A stretch of 64,000 nt of DNA from Podospora pseudocomata (Eukaryota > Ascomycota > Sordariomycetes > Sordariales > Podosporaceae), in NCBI RefSeq assembly GCF_035222375.1, contig NC_085887.1, forward strand, positions 2,145,501 to 2,209,500, written 5' to 3'. The notes beneath the pieces are model-generated. The model saw only the letters and a list, made by a program, of their open reading frames with translations. It had not been told where the DNA came from and did not search any database. This document shows, piece after piece, positions 1 to 12,649 of this stretch. How positions within the stretch are numbered: the stretch's first letter is position 1; each line of letters starts with the position of its first letter. Both the position numbers and the translations under genes were made by a program.

Positions 1-1166
1 CTGAAATCCCTCACCAGCTCCGTCTCCCTGTTGTCGATGACCTGCACCCCCAACTCCTCCTGCTTGAACCCCAACTTCAGCATCTTCCTATAATACTTCT
101 CCGGCCACCCCACAATCTCCAACGTGTGGCTACTGCTCGTCTCCGGGTCCTCCACGATCCCAATCAAGAAATCATGCATCATCTGGTGAAAGATCACCGC
201 CCACGTCTTGAAAATCTTCCACTTCCTCGGCATCAGCTGCTTCTGCTCCATCCCCAACCTCACCGTGTTCAAATCATTAAAATACCACCTCAAACTCTTC
301 TCCAACCCCCCCGGATCCCCCATAAACTCCTGCCTGCTCTTTTCAAACTGCGGCGCCGCCGCATCTTTGATGCACTCCAAAAACCTCTCCTTGTAACCCC
401 TCACAGTCTTGGCCCCGTCAGTAATGCTCTGAAACCTCGTCGCAATCTCCCTATGGTCCTTCAGCGCCTCCTGCAGCGCCATAACCCTCTGATCACTCTT
501 CTCCTCCGCCTCCACAATCAACGCAAACCTCACCACCAAACTCTCATTCTCCGCCTGCACCAACGTGATCAAACTCATAGCAATCAGCTCAATCCTCTCA
601 TCAAACACCCTCACCACCCCATCCAACCTCTCAAAATAATCCTCCAACGTCACCCTCAACCCCGGATCATCCCCCCTACTAATCTGCTCCATCGCATCAT
701 CCCTTATATTCCTCAACCTCGTCAGCTCATAATGCACCCTCAACAAATTCGGCATCGCCTCGTAATCAGCCTCGTCCTCCCTCAGCATCTCCTCCACCTC
801 CGCCACCCTCTCCGCGAACCCCTCCAGGTTCCTCCTCATCGTCTCGACAGCGTTGAAGTTACGATGTGCTTGACTGACGAGGTTGATCGTCGCAAAGTCT
901 GTGCCCGTGATCTGGTTTTGGGATTCCGAGGCGATCTTGTCAATCTTGATCATTTCTTCCTTAATCGACTGTAGTGTTTTTTGCGAGTCGGATAGGTGTG
1001 TCATGCCGGATTGGGTTGTTTCGAGCTGGTCGCGCAGGCCGGCGCGGAGCTGGGAGTCGATCAGGGATTTTTTGCGGGCGAATTCGGTTTTGAGGGCCGA
1101 GAGCTTGTCGAAGAGGTCGTCTGGGTGGCGGAGGAGGGTGGGGAGGTGGACGGGGGGGATGTCCAT
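1..1166 (-). CDS. SEC6: Exocyst subunit Sec6, N-terminal part (runs off the window)
   Basis: Sec6 is a core subunit of the exocyst, which tethers secretory vesicles to the plasma membrane at sites of polarised growth such as hyphal tips. One open frame gives about 388 residues from ATG 1166 (MDIPPVHLPTLLRHPDDLFD) to the window edge with no stop. Near the N-terminus is a helical stretch typical of fungal Sec6 (KKSLIDSQLRAGLRDQLETT, then IKEEMIKIDKIASESQ and ATINLVSQAHRNF), followed by MPNLLRVHYELTRLRNIRDD and further on WAVIFHQMMHDFLIGIVEDP. No intron is needed in the visible part. The C-terminal half lies outside the window. The start is the first in-frame ATG before the conserved block. Family assignment comes from recognition of these conserved blocks. 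Confidence 0.85.
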   Translation of the reverse strand, partial: MDIPPVHLPTLLRHPDDLFDKLSALKTEFARKKSLIDSQLRAGLRDQLETTQSGMTHLSDSQKTLQSIKEEMIKIDKIASESQNQITGTDFATINLVSQAHRNFNAVETMRRNLEGFAERVAEVEEMLREDEADYEAMPNLLRVHYELTRLRNIRDDAMEQISRGDDPGLRVTLEDYFERLDGVVRVFDERIELIAMSLITLVQAENESLVVRFALIVEAEEKSDQRVMALQEALKDHREIATRFQSITDGAKTVRGYKERFLECIKDAAAPQFEKSRQEFMGDPGGLEKSLRWYFNDLNTVRLGMEQKQLMPRKWKIFKTWAVIFHQMMHDFLIGIVEDPETSSSHTLEIVGWPEKYYRKMLKLGFKQEELGVQVIDNRETELVRDF

Positions 1167-2228
1167 TTTGGAGGTGTTATATGGGGGTCGATGGGAGGCG
1201 TGGTTGTTCGTCGGAGGTTATGAGAGGGGTTCGGTGGTGGTTGAGGTGGTGGTGGTGGTGGTTCGGGGGTGGCCTGGAGGGGCGGCGCATCAATAGGGGT
1301 GGTTCGGAGGCGTCGCGGGATAATTCAATATCGTTTTGTTTGGGGTATCAGAGGCTGGCTTTCATCAGTCGTAAACGTCTTCTTAAATATGCCGAGAGAT
1401 GTCGTTGGTGTTGTTACAGGGTTGTGTTGAGTTCGAGGACAAGGTATCGTTGATGTTTGGGGATGGTTCGTAGCCTTGCAGCAGCTGGGACGGGGGACGA
1501 GCTTCTGGAATGCGGCTGTGGCCCGTGCGTCAAGCTCGGAATCTCGTTGAGGAGAGGCACAAGCCGAGCTTCTCAAGCTCCCAGAAACTGGCAATGTGAT
1601 GTTAATTAGAGATTGAGACTAACTGTGAGATTAGGTTTGGAAATTAGCTACCCTACACTGAATAGGGCTTCAAATCAGGCTGTCGAGGAGGCACTGGTGA
1701 AGCAAGGCTGCTATATCTGGATATCCCTTCATCAACAGTAACGTCATAGCAAGCTGGCAAGCCGGAATGTGCCCTCATCAGCCTTATATCTCCGATCCCA
1801 AAGGATATCAATCATAGGTCCGTCTCCAATGGCACGCTATCCTGCTATGCCGAAGAGGCCCAAACAAGCTCCCACCTGTCATCCTCGAAGCTTGTCACAA
1901 GAAAGAGCTGTTTGTTAGACTGGATGTCAGTCGACTCTCGCCACGAGCTTCTGGTGTCAGACCAAGTCCCAAGCACATCAGTAGGTAGTTCGTTATCAGT
2001 TCGTCTTCGGTATCCCATCTCACCCACCCTTCCATCGCCCAAATAAAACATCACCAGATCGTAGTTCAAGCCCTGATAAAAGACCAGCAGCATCGTGTAA
2101 CTCTATTCGGTCTATCCACCTTCTCATCAAGGCACGTATCGTATCATATACAATTCTCTCCCCTCTTACTTCCCCTCCGATATCATCTCCCTGCCATCGT
2201 CCTTGTTTCCTAGTGGCACAAAGACCGT
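1167..2228. other. Intergenic, SEC6 upstream / COX8 downstream
   Basis: About 1.06 kb. A TGG/GGT-rich tract lies near 1235-1275. Short ORFs here (for example 1325-1594, minus) have no coding bias or recognisable product. It should hold the SEC6 promoter and COX8 3' end. Confidence 0.5.
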
Positions 2229-2541
2229 TTACTTCGCGGGGTGGTAAGTTTGCCAGACTGTCCTCCTTTGTCAGCGTCCATCCCCACTCCCTCAACCTCA
2301 TCATCACCACCCCCAAAAATAACTCACCGGCAATACCAAAAGGCAAAGTAAACCCAACAGTGCAGTAAGTCCAGTACTTGATCGCGAATCCCTTCTTGCG
2401 GGGGTTGAAGGGAATGTTGGAAAGGGGACCCTCAGGGTAGTGATAAGGCGACGACAGCTGGGCGCGGGTGGTCGAGAAGCCGCGGCGGGCGACCGCCTGG
2501 CGGAGGACAGGAGAAGCAAGAGTGCGGGAGGCGGCGATCAT
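2229..2541 (-). CDS. COX8: Cytochrome c oxidase subunit VIII (COX7c type), mitochondrial
   Basis: A small single-pass subunit of respiratory complex IV in the inner mitochondrial membrane. Two exons, 2541-2328 and 2257-2229, encode 80 residues. The 70-nt intron 2258-2327 has a GTGAGT donor, a GCTGAC branch point and a CAG acceptor. The protein starts MIAASRTLASPVLRQAVARR and has a presequence ending near GFSTTRAQ. The family signature SSPYHYPEGPLSNIPFNP follows, then a membrane segment (YWTYCTVGFTLPFGIAV) and a short tail ending WQTYHPAK, as in fungal Cox8. The ATG at 2541 is the first real ATG; the upstream in-frame start is only TTG. An AG directly before the ATG leaves room for a 5'UTR intron. 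Confidence 0.9.
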
Positions 2542-2940
2542 CTTCAAGAGGGGGGGGGGCAAGTAAACAGCTCAGTTAGCTTCTCTGATCAACTTTGTTT
2601 CAATTGGGGTGTCGCTGTCGTGGTTGTCGTCGGGCATGTAAGAGAGAGGGACTCACTTTGACAGAGTGGAGAGAGTTTGCTGAACTATCGTCGTCAGAGG
2701 GTCGGAGAGAGATTGAAGTTCGATTGTGTTGCTCGCCTGTGACGTTCCACACTTTCTCCGGGATTGCAGTTGCGGGAGCTCGGGCCAACCGCGGAAGAAC
2801 GAAAAGTGGTGTGACTTTGACGCTCACATGTGGGGATTTCTCACCCAGAGGAAACTTATGTAAGCGAACACCATCAAGGACATCAACTTCAAGATAACAA
2901 ATTACTTGCACCAATTGGCTATTAATTCATGGTATCACAT
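2542..2940. other. Intergenic between COX8 and GLR1
   Basis: About 400 bp holding the COX8 promoter and GLR1 3' end. Nothing else is recognised apart from a G10 run at 2550-2559 beside the COX8 start. Confidence 0.5.
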
Positions 2941-5172
<2,232 letters not shown>

Positions 5173-6624
5173 ATGACAACCACCAAACTCCCCCTCCCCG
5201 GCAAGCTCACCGTCGCCCAGCTCCAATCCCTCTGCTCCTCCACCGGCCTCCCCCAGGCCGGTTCCAAACCCACCATCCAACAAACCCTCCGTCAAGCAGC
5301 CCAATCCGCCCAACACATCCCCGACACCGCTCGCATACTGAGCATCGACCTCGGCCTCAAAAACTTCGCCTTCAGCCTCCTCACACCCGCCTCAAGCCCT
5401 TCAGAGAAGACACCCTTACCAACACCCCCCGATTCATCATCAGTTCCCCAGGCATTACTCCCACCCGTCACCCTCCACCACTGGAACCACCTCAACCTAA
5501 CCACCCCCCTCCTCCCACAAGATGACCCAGTCCAATTCACCCCCTCCTCCTTATCCTCACTAACCTACTCCCTCATCTCAACCCACCTCCTCCCCTTGAA
5601 ACCAACGCACATCCTCATCGAGCGCCAGCGCTTCCGCACCGGCAACGCCTCAAACATATTCGAATGGACGATCAGGGTGAACACGCTGGAATCAATGCTC
5701 CACGCCTGTTTTGCAACCCTCAAAGGGGTCGACTTATTCCATGGCAATGTCATTTCCATCTCACCAAAGACAGTAGCCGGTTACCTCTTTCCCAAAAGTG
5801 AGGCCAAGGCCGAGGGAGGGGGGAAGAGCCAAAATGCGTACCATTTGTTGAAGGCGAATAAAGTCGGTATGTTGGGGGAGTGGTTACAGCAGGGGAAACT
5901 GATAAAGCCACAGGACCAAGGGGCGGGGATGGCAAAGGGTTTTCTGGAGGCGTGGAGGGCGAAGGGGGTGAGGGGGAAGAAGAAGAGGGAGATGGAGGAG
6001 GGGGTGCTGGGAAGGGGGGTGAAGTTGGATGATTTGAGTGATTCGGTGTTGCAGGGGATGGTTTGGTTGCAGTGGCAGAGGAACTTGGAGGGGTTGAGGG
6101 GGGTGGATTTTGGGGAGGAGGAGAAGGGGGTTGCGAAGGCGATTAGCAAGGTGAAGAAAGGGACCGGGAGGATCAAGCATGTTGATGTGCATGATGAGGG
6201 GTATGGAGGGGTTGAGGTGGATGCTGTGTTGGAGGGGGGTGGTGGGAAGAAGAAATCGGGGAGGAGGAAAAAGACCGCCGTGGCTCAGGAAGTTATTGAT
6301 GAAGTGGCGTTGTTGGAGACTCCAAAGAAGAGTCGTGGGCGGTCCAAGAAGGTAGAGGGGATCGAGGAGGCGGAAGATATTGGAACAGCCGGGACAGAAC
6401 CGGTCAAAAAGCGGCCTGGTCGACGGAAAAAGGCGTCAGTCGAAGAAGAGAATGCTGAAGAGGTTGTGCTGGAGGCAGATACTAAGAAAAAAAGCCGTGG
6501 TAGGCTAAGGAAAGCAGCTGTTGGTGGGAGTGACAAAGTTGAGGTGGCAGCGGCTGAGATGAAAATTTCCAGAAGAAGGTCAGCTCGAATTGAATCGAAC
6601 GAGGATGATATCGTCTTGATATAA
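5173..6624 (+). CDS. CCE1: Mitochondrial Holliday-junction resolvase Cce1/Ydc2, with a repeat-bearing basic tail
   Basis: Cce1/Ydc2 cuts four-way DNA junctions in mitochondrial DNA. A single exon gives 483 residues. Residues 1-50 form a SAP-like DNA-binding motif (KLTVAQLQSLCSSTGL). An RNase-H-fold core follows: Asp59 in LSIDLGLKNFAFSLL, Glu150 in HILIERQRFRTGNASN, and the terminal acidic motif KLDDLSDSVLQG (Asp286/287/290), with the family phrases VNTLESMLHA and SPKTVAGYLFP between. Beyond about residue 300 is an acidic/basic tail with five short basic modules, KKKSGRRKK, KKSRGRSKK, KKRPGRRKK, KKKSRGRLRK and KISRRRSAR, starting near 359, 385, 412, 438 and 464. This tail is longer than in yeast homologues as I know them. 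A classical presequence is not obvious. Confidence 0.9.
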   Translation: MTTTKLPLPGKLTVAQLQSLCSSTGLPQAGSKPTIQQTLRQAAQSAQHIPDTARILSIDLGLKNFAFSLLTPASSPSEKTPLPTPPDSSSVPQALLPPVTLHHWNHLNLTTPLLPQDDPVQFTPSSLSSLTYSLISTHLLPLKPTHILIERQRFRTGNASNIFEWTIRVNTLESMLHACFATLKGVDLFHGNVISISPKTVAGYLFPKSEAKAEGGGKSQNAYHLLKANKVGMLGEWLQQGKLIKPQDQGAGMAKGFLEAWRAKGVRGKKKREMEEGVLGRGVKLDDLSDSVLQGMVWLQWQRNLEGLRGVDFGEEEKGVAKAISKVKKGTGRIKHVDVHDEGYGGVEVDAVLEGGGGKKKSGRRKKTAVAQEVIDEVALLETPKKSRGRSKKVEGIEEAEDIGTAGTEPVKKRPGRRKKASVEEENAEEVVLEADTKKKSRGRLRKAAVGGSDKVEVAAAEMKISRRRSARIESNEDDIVLI

Positions 6625-8503
6625 AACATAACTAGAAGACCTAATTACCAAACCAAAGGATGCTGAGATGGCTCTACATCATACCGTCCCACCGTCTACC
6701 AGTCCCTTATTCCTGATCTATTTCAGGGCAATTTTTTAGCCTATCTGCTAACAATTTCTCTGGGGTGTCCGTGTGCCACTCCGTCGCTGTACGCTATACG
6801 TCTGGCCCATCATTGGCTTTTCAACCCTCATAGCCAGATTGCGCGTCCTTTGCTTTCGACCCAGACCTCGAGCCTCCATAGGACAGAAGCAAAGTTGGGC
6901 AGCGACGTGGGAGTGTTCGTGTCCGAGCTCCATGACCCCATACAAGCACTGAGATTCGTCTTCTTCGGCAGTGAGTCTAAAATGATGGAATCGGCCCCAT
7001 TGTGTGCGACGCGATGCAGCACGAAGATCTCATGTTCTGTATCAGCCTCTTTTATACATAGCCTTCCTCCGCGAGCAAACCGCTAGAACTTACTCTTTCC
7101 AGCCCACGCTTGACGTGCGCACGCGGCTCTTTGTCAGAGCTCGGATGAAGATTCATTGTCTGGACGCGGCTCTGCTCTGTTCAACCTCACTGGTAGGTTT
7201 TTGACGCCGCACACATAGCCCGCAGCTACAAAGCGAAAGTAATTACTCTTCGGCCCTTGCCATAAAAGCCATAACAGGCAAGGAGCGTCCACAGGCACAA
7301 CAAACAATGGGCGAGGCGTCCGACACGTGAATATCAGCTCACAAGATTCTCGCCCCTGCGCACGCCTCTCTGGAAAACTGCAACAGATGGATCACCATGG
7401 ACACAGGGTCTTGATGTTTCTACTGTCCGCAGCCTAGCGTTGCAGATTGCTCAAGCCTCATGGTGCGAGTTGCAGCACACCGAATCAAGACCATTCTTGC
7501 CTCGCGTCCGCACGTTACCTTTGCCCGCTCGCGCGTGTACGCGGTAGTATTTCTATCGGCCGACTGAGTTGCATCATTCGCTTGCGGGGGTCCAAGTTTT
7601 TTTATCAAAGCTGGGATGAACTTTTAACTTTGGTTTTGCATAGGTACGACTTTAGAATTATTTCCAACACGTTCATTTACTGGTAGTTAAACGGAGTGAA
7701 GCAAAAGAGGAAAAGGCCTTTAAAAATGCCTTCTTCAACAGAGTTCAGGGGTCAAACAATGCACACACACAACGTGACTCCTATTTCCTGAACAACATCT
7801 ATTTTTTATTTCCGCACCCAGAAACACGTAAAAGCTATTTGGTCATCCATACTATCAACCCACCCAGTCTCCTCCTTCCTTGCTGCTCTCTCAGATATAA
7901 GAAGTGCCCCCCTCAGTCAGGTCAAATGCCGCGATACCGCAGCCGACCTCCGGGGACACAGCCCTCCACAGCAATATTGTCACAGTACGGGCAGAAATGA
8001 GGTTCGCCGGAGGCTCGATGAAGGTACAGGGCTGGGCAGAATAAGGCACTGGTTTGTAAAGTTTCGGATTGCTTCCTGGCGTCTCTGATTACCGAAGTGG
8101 TCGCCTGGCGGCCGCATTGATTGACGTGGGTATCACGGAGCCTATTGTCGGTGAGTGGTTAAGGTACCTTGGCTGAGGGTGGGTGCTTGTGGGCAAGAGA
8201 CAGTTTGGTTCAATGCCAAGTTTTCTGATGGACTCGATCGACAGTGGAGGATGGAAAAGCGAATGTTTGGTAGGTTAAATACCCAGGCATGTGTCACATA
8301 GGTAACTGTCAAGGTAAGGTTCATCACTAGTCCCAGCTGGTTCCTCTGACATGTCCAACACCCATTACTCACAACAACAAACACAGAAAACTGGCTTATA
8401 TCCACTGCCACACATCTCTGCTCCCTTTTCAGCCTTTTCTCACCTAGGTAGACTCCAGCACATCAAAAAACAGCCGCCACCACCATCACAAAACCCACCA
8501 ACA
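6625..8503. other. Gene-poor stretch after CCE1
   Basis: About 1.9 kb with no ORF that shows steady codon bias or a recognisable motif on either strand. The short ORFs (for example 6850-7086 and 7447-7686) look random. It opens a roughly 10-kb gene-poor segment. Confidence 0.5.
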
Positions 8504-8879
8504 ATGTCCTTACTCCCCCAAGCCTAAATCAACTTCTACCGTCACCAAGTACAGCACAACTTCCTCTCCCAATGCAGCATCTGCCCCTTTCTGGCCACCC
8601 TCAACCTGAACCCCCCCGTTCCCTGCCCTCTATGCTGCAACATGGTCGGCTCCCTGAACCTAAACCACACAGTCGACACTCTCAAAAGACTGGTCAGAAT
8701 CTCCGAGGTGTTTCACTGGCCACAGTTTGTTGCCCACATCAACGACGCACTCGTGGCGAGAGTGACTCATTTTTTCAGATTTTGAGCCAGATGATGATGA
8801 TGTTGAAGGACTTCCTCCCAATTTTAGACGTGCTGTTCCCCAGACTGAACAGCAGATGATGTTCTCCTGTCCAGCTTAA
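8504..8879 (+). pseudogene. Decayed coding fragment with Cys-pair motifs
   Basis: Coding-like sequence without a single open frame. After an ATG at 8504 the frame is interrupted within ten codons. It then reads with strong C-ending codon bias through two cysteine pairs, SQCSICPFLATL and VPCPLCCNMVGSL, and a helical stretch (TVDTLKRLVRISEVFHW). A different frame continues with an acidic FEPDDDDVEGLPP segment. The spaced CxxC pairs suggest a zinc-binding domain of the kind found in fungal C2H2-like proteins, but this is an inference. It is probably a remnant of a host gene. An unannotated intron could explain the frame change but not the early stop. Confidence 0.35.
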
Positions 8880-9173
8880 CGAGAAATGTGTGCGGCCTGA
8901 TACTATCACCCGTTCGCTCCTTCCTCAGCTGTCCTGGTTTTAAATGTTCCCTACCTGCCTGGTCTCGACAGTCTTGCTGCCTGATCTTTCTTTCTGTCTT
9001 GCGACCAGACCTTACCCGCTATTTTTCTCCCCGACTATCGGGATCTTGACTTCCTCCAACTCCCTACTGGTAACCTTTCTACCTCCTCCAAGTTTCGATC
9101 CTCTTCAAAGCCTGTCCACTTCTGCCCATCTCGAACGGTTCTCCGTTATTAAATACGCAACACTACAATCCCT

Positions 9174-9700
9174 AATATGCCCCTCAACAACGAGGCTGAG
9201 AGTGATTGCGAAGACGCGATCACGAACTTCAAGGTCATTTGCATGACTTGCGCAGCTCTCGCCCGTCACTCCAAAGCTCCGCCCTGCTAACGATGTGAGA
9301 TCATGGAGAGATGGGCCAGACTCCCCTTTCACAGCGAAGCCTTTCTCTAGAAGCTCGTCCGAACATTGTAGGTTTTCCACTACGATGAGGTTCTGGCCTA
9401 CGCAATCGAAGCAATCATCGACAGAGTTGCACGAACTCTCAAAATCAGAAGGGACCTTGACTTCAATGATCTGCCCACCCCATCGGAGACGCAATAATGG
9501 GCCGCGTACTCCTGAACAAATTGAGTTCGCTCAGCTGTCAAAGCCATTCCCAACAACCGAGGATTTTGAGTATGTGTACAACAAAGCGATGCTCAGAAGA
9601 AGCCGTATTCCGAGCTGTGGGGTGCCATATTGGAGCGTACAACTTCATCCGAGATGGGGTTCATCAGTGAGAGACAAATCTCGGCTCTACAAGTATAGAC
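9174..9700 (+). pseudogene. Decayed coding fragment, family unknown
   Basis: Several short plus-strand stretches read like protein with good codon usage: VLAYAIEAIIDRVARTLK and IRRDLDFNDLPTPSETQ near 9390-9500, and KKPYSELWGAILERTTSSE near 9595-9660. Stops and frame changes separate them and no consistent splice sites join them. I read this as the remains of a gene, possibly the same one as the 8.5-kb fragment. No family was recognised. The opposite-strand ORF 9105-9494 looks like a shadow. Confidence 0.3.
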
Positions 9701-9740
9701 TGGGATGTCGTCTGGTTAGATGTGGGACATGGGGGTAAAC

Positions 9741-10572
9741 GGTGGGGCACAAAAGTAAACAAGCCCCTTTTAGCCCCTTTACCATAAGTGGAGCCTTATT
9801 CAGCAAGGATCTTTTTGCAACACCAGATACAGAGAAAGGGCCAAACTACATAGTTCTGCGGCCCATTGTTCTGGCTATAGCTATTGTGACTGCGTGGATA
9901 TTTTGTTTACATGTGAAGTAATGTGCCAAATCCCTACCTGTGCTGCATCACTTCACATGGATCTCCAAGTCCTCTCCTCGTACATTGCGTGGTTCAGTGG
10001 GCCGCCGAAAACAGGGACAAGACGTGTAACTGAAAACAAGGATTTCACCGAGAGTAAAGAAAGCTTAATTGATATGTGGAGAAAGTGGATGTGATTCGAG
10101 GAGGATGAAAAGCGATAACCACTGTACTTGACCCCAGTCCCTACAAGGTCGGCGTTGGTAAGTCTCGAGCCTACTCTGGGCCTAAGATGTAGCCTAACAA
10201 AAGTTAGAGAAAATGTGGAGTTGGGTTCAAGTTTTGGCATGGTGTGTTACATCATCATCATACAGACACATATTCATGTCCCCAATTTCGATGTCCCTCT
10301 ATGTATTTTGACGTGTACTTGGTAGACATTGGGTTAACTGAGCAACCATGTATGTGAAAGTAAAAAAATCCCTTTCCAAACCCCCTTTTTGCAAAGCATT
10401 GACCCAACCCGAAAAGAAAAACGAAATCGTCCTGTAAACCGACCGTAACTAGCCCAGAAGAAACACAAAGTCATAAAGCCATAATCATAGTAGCCAGCAG
10501 CCACATTCACCTCTTATCTTCGCCCACCAATTAAAAGCAAGTCCATGGTCCCAATGTCGTATCCCCGTTCTC
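9741..10572. other. Non-coding, nothing recognised
   Basis: About 830 bp. No biased ORF, RNA gene or repeat was identified. Confidence 0.45.
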
Positions 10573-10930
10573 TCACTGGCCTTCCGCCGTTGCGTCGCCT
10601 TCAGATACGCCTCCCCAATGTCCTTCTGTGCAAGGCCACTCTGCAGCCAACCGCCTTCTGTCCGCCTGGTACAAACGGCTGTCTGTCACCTCATAGGCTC
10701 TGTTGACCCTCTCGGCGATAGCAACCCTGAGGTATGCCTCCATCTCATCAAAGCGAATTTCATGGGAAATCTCGGAGATTTGCCAGAGGATGTTTCGTGT
10801 ATGCATATCTTTCCTTGATCCATGTCTTCATTTTGATGCAATGTGCGCATTTTCTGGAACAGGGCCCTTTGCAGGTTGGGCATGCTTTTCTGAAGTCGAG
10901 GATGGCTTGGCTGCGGTAGATGTTGTTTTG
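10573..10930 (-). pseudogene. Possible decayed coding fragment
   Basis: On the minus strand 10806-10573 reads as 77 codons containing the amphipathic stretches EIRFDEMEAYLRVAIAERVN and DSRLYQADRRRLAAEW, which look like real protein. Just upstream another frame gives CPTCKGPCSRKCAHC, a dense cysteine cluster. The two are in different frames with no convincing intron. It is either a relic or chance; no family was recognised. Confidence 0.22.
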
Positions 10931-11690
10931 TAGTAAATCAGCTTGAGCTTGCTGGTTTCTGGTGGCAGAGCCTGTCCCTCACACGAATTCAGGTGTCGAA
11001 ACCCGACTCTGGAGTCACCTTAACGGCGGTCCATGGCCCGCGACGCGCCCAAAAGCTCGCGAAAAGAGAGGGACAAACATAGAGGTCCTCTCCATCTTCC
11101 CCAGTTTATCACGCCCTTGTTACTAGCCTCTCCTGATTGGCTGCATCGAGGGTCAGCTGGGAAAACTTCCATTCCTTTCGGGTTAGGGTTGAGGCTGAGG
11201 AGGGGCTTGTCCCAAGCAAGTGGCTTGCTCTGCGTGCTCTAACCACCCTGCCTGGATGAGTCATTGGTCTGGGGAATACAAGGAGGCTCCGACTAGGTTG
11301 GGACCTGTGGTGATTATACAATGCAGGTACAATATGGTACGTTGTCAATTCACACAGTCTATTTACACTTCAATTCGTACAGTCTAAAGTTCAGTTCACA
11401 CGTGCGGGATTACTACAGTATATCTAGTGGCTATCGTGACATCACATTTGATGGTCGGTTCTAGGCCTCCTTATACCAGGAATCACTTTATCGAGCTTAC
11501 ATGCATGCAAGATCTTGAAGCGCGGATTACTTTGGGTATCTCAGTTTATAATTGGCCTGTCTAAGCTTTTGTTAACCCTGATCCGAGCTATCAACTTGTC
11601 TTCCTTGGGACTCTTGTCGCTAGCCATCCACCCATTCGGTTCCTCCGGGTTAAGCTTCAGTCTTCTTTGTTAAGCTGCCGATCGTCGAAA
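10931..11690. other. Non-coding, nothing recognised
   Basis: About 760 bp between the fragment at 10.6-10.9 kb and the broken gene at 11.7 kb. No feature could be supported. Confidence 0.45.
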
Positions 11691-11699
11691 CTGGACTCC

Positions 11700-12638
11700 T
11701 TAAGGTTTGCCTTTGCTGATTGTGCACACCACGGTTCCAGACTGGCATTTGCGATTGGAGTTGGCTTGGTTGTTGTTGGGATAGGTGTAGGCTTTGTTCT
11801 CGCAGGGCTTGAACCACTCGGGGCCTGGAGTCGCAGCCCCATTCTCTCTGAAAGGGTGTATACAAGGCCCTTGGCCGTTTTCCTCAGGGCAGGGCTTCCC
11901 CTGTAGCCAGAGATTGTCGTTACAGCCAGCAATCTCAACACCATTGCAACGGCACATGATAGGGAAGTTGAATCCGTCGACATACGAGACGTTGGTGTCG
12001 CCCCCTCCGAAAGCCAAGCCTTGTTTCTCCAGGGAGAGTTCCCACACGACTCTCCCGCCCATTCATGATTTTGCCCGCTTCCACAACAGCGATGTGGCCC
12101 GAGTAGTCGGTACGGAGTCTAATCTGGCCTCTCTCCATTAGCCAACTGACCAGGAGCAGGCTGCCCATCTAACAGATCAGGCACAGGGGGCTTTCCGGAA
12201 TCAAAATAGTGTTCGTTCTCGGTGTGGATAGTCTGGAGGGCCTTCCCAGCCTTGTTCTCGAAGACAACCGTCCAGAAGCCACCGTCGGGAAGAGGAGTGA
12301 CGGTCGCCGCTACTTCCGGGTCAAGGGTGCGGTTGTCGTCCAAAGCGCCGCCGCTTGCTGTGCCCAAACCCATACAATCAGCACCCACAATGCCGGAGAA
12401 CTTGGAAGCGGCCGTGGTGACTGAAGTAGCGAATGTGGTGATGGGCATAGGAAAGAAAGGGTTGGCATCTTCCTTGCCCTGGATGCCTGAGAACTTGGGG
12501 CCAGTCGTGGTAGTTGTGGTAGTCGTGGTAGGAAAAGTTGAAGCCGTCCGAGGCGACGTAGGGAATATCCACGGCGAGAGCAGCCGTGAAAAGGAGAACG
12601 GCCAAAGCCATGAGGGTAGAGAGCGTAAATGGCATCAC
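11700..12638 (-). pseudogene. Broken gene for a secreted Cys-containing protein
   Basis: A signal peptide opens the region (MMPFTLSTLMALAVLLFTAA, from 12638). Coding-like sequence follows, but it is spread over different reading frames with about three breaks and no introns to explain them. Readable pieces include a Thr-rich linker, SKFSGIVGADCMGLG, a beta-rich stretch (GGFWTVVFENKAGKALQ), VSYVDGFNFPIMCRC, and a six-Cys C-terminal part ending KAYTYPNNNQANSNRKCQSG. The layout loosely recalls fungal thaumatin-like secreted proteins, but the thaumatin signature is absent and I do not assign a family. The C-terminal part matches the intact small protein at 13920-14315. It appears non-functional. 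Confidence 0.6.
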
Positions 12639-12649
12639 TATGCCAGGTA

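Noticed and set aside
126-974. 282-codon plus-strand ORF at the left edge
   Set aside because: Antisense to SEC6, which is clearly coding on the minus strand.
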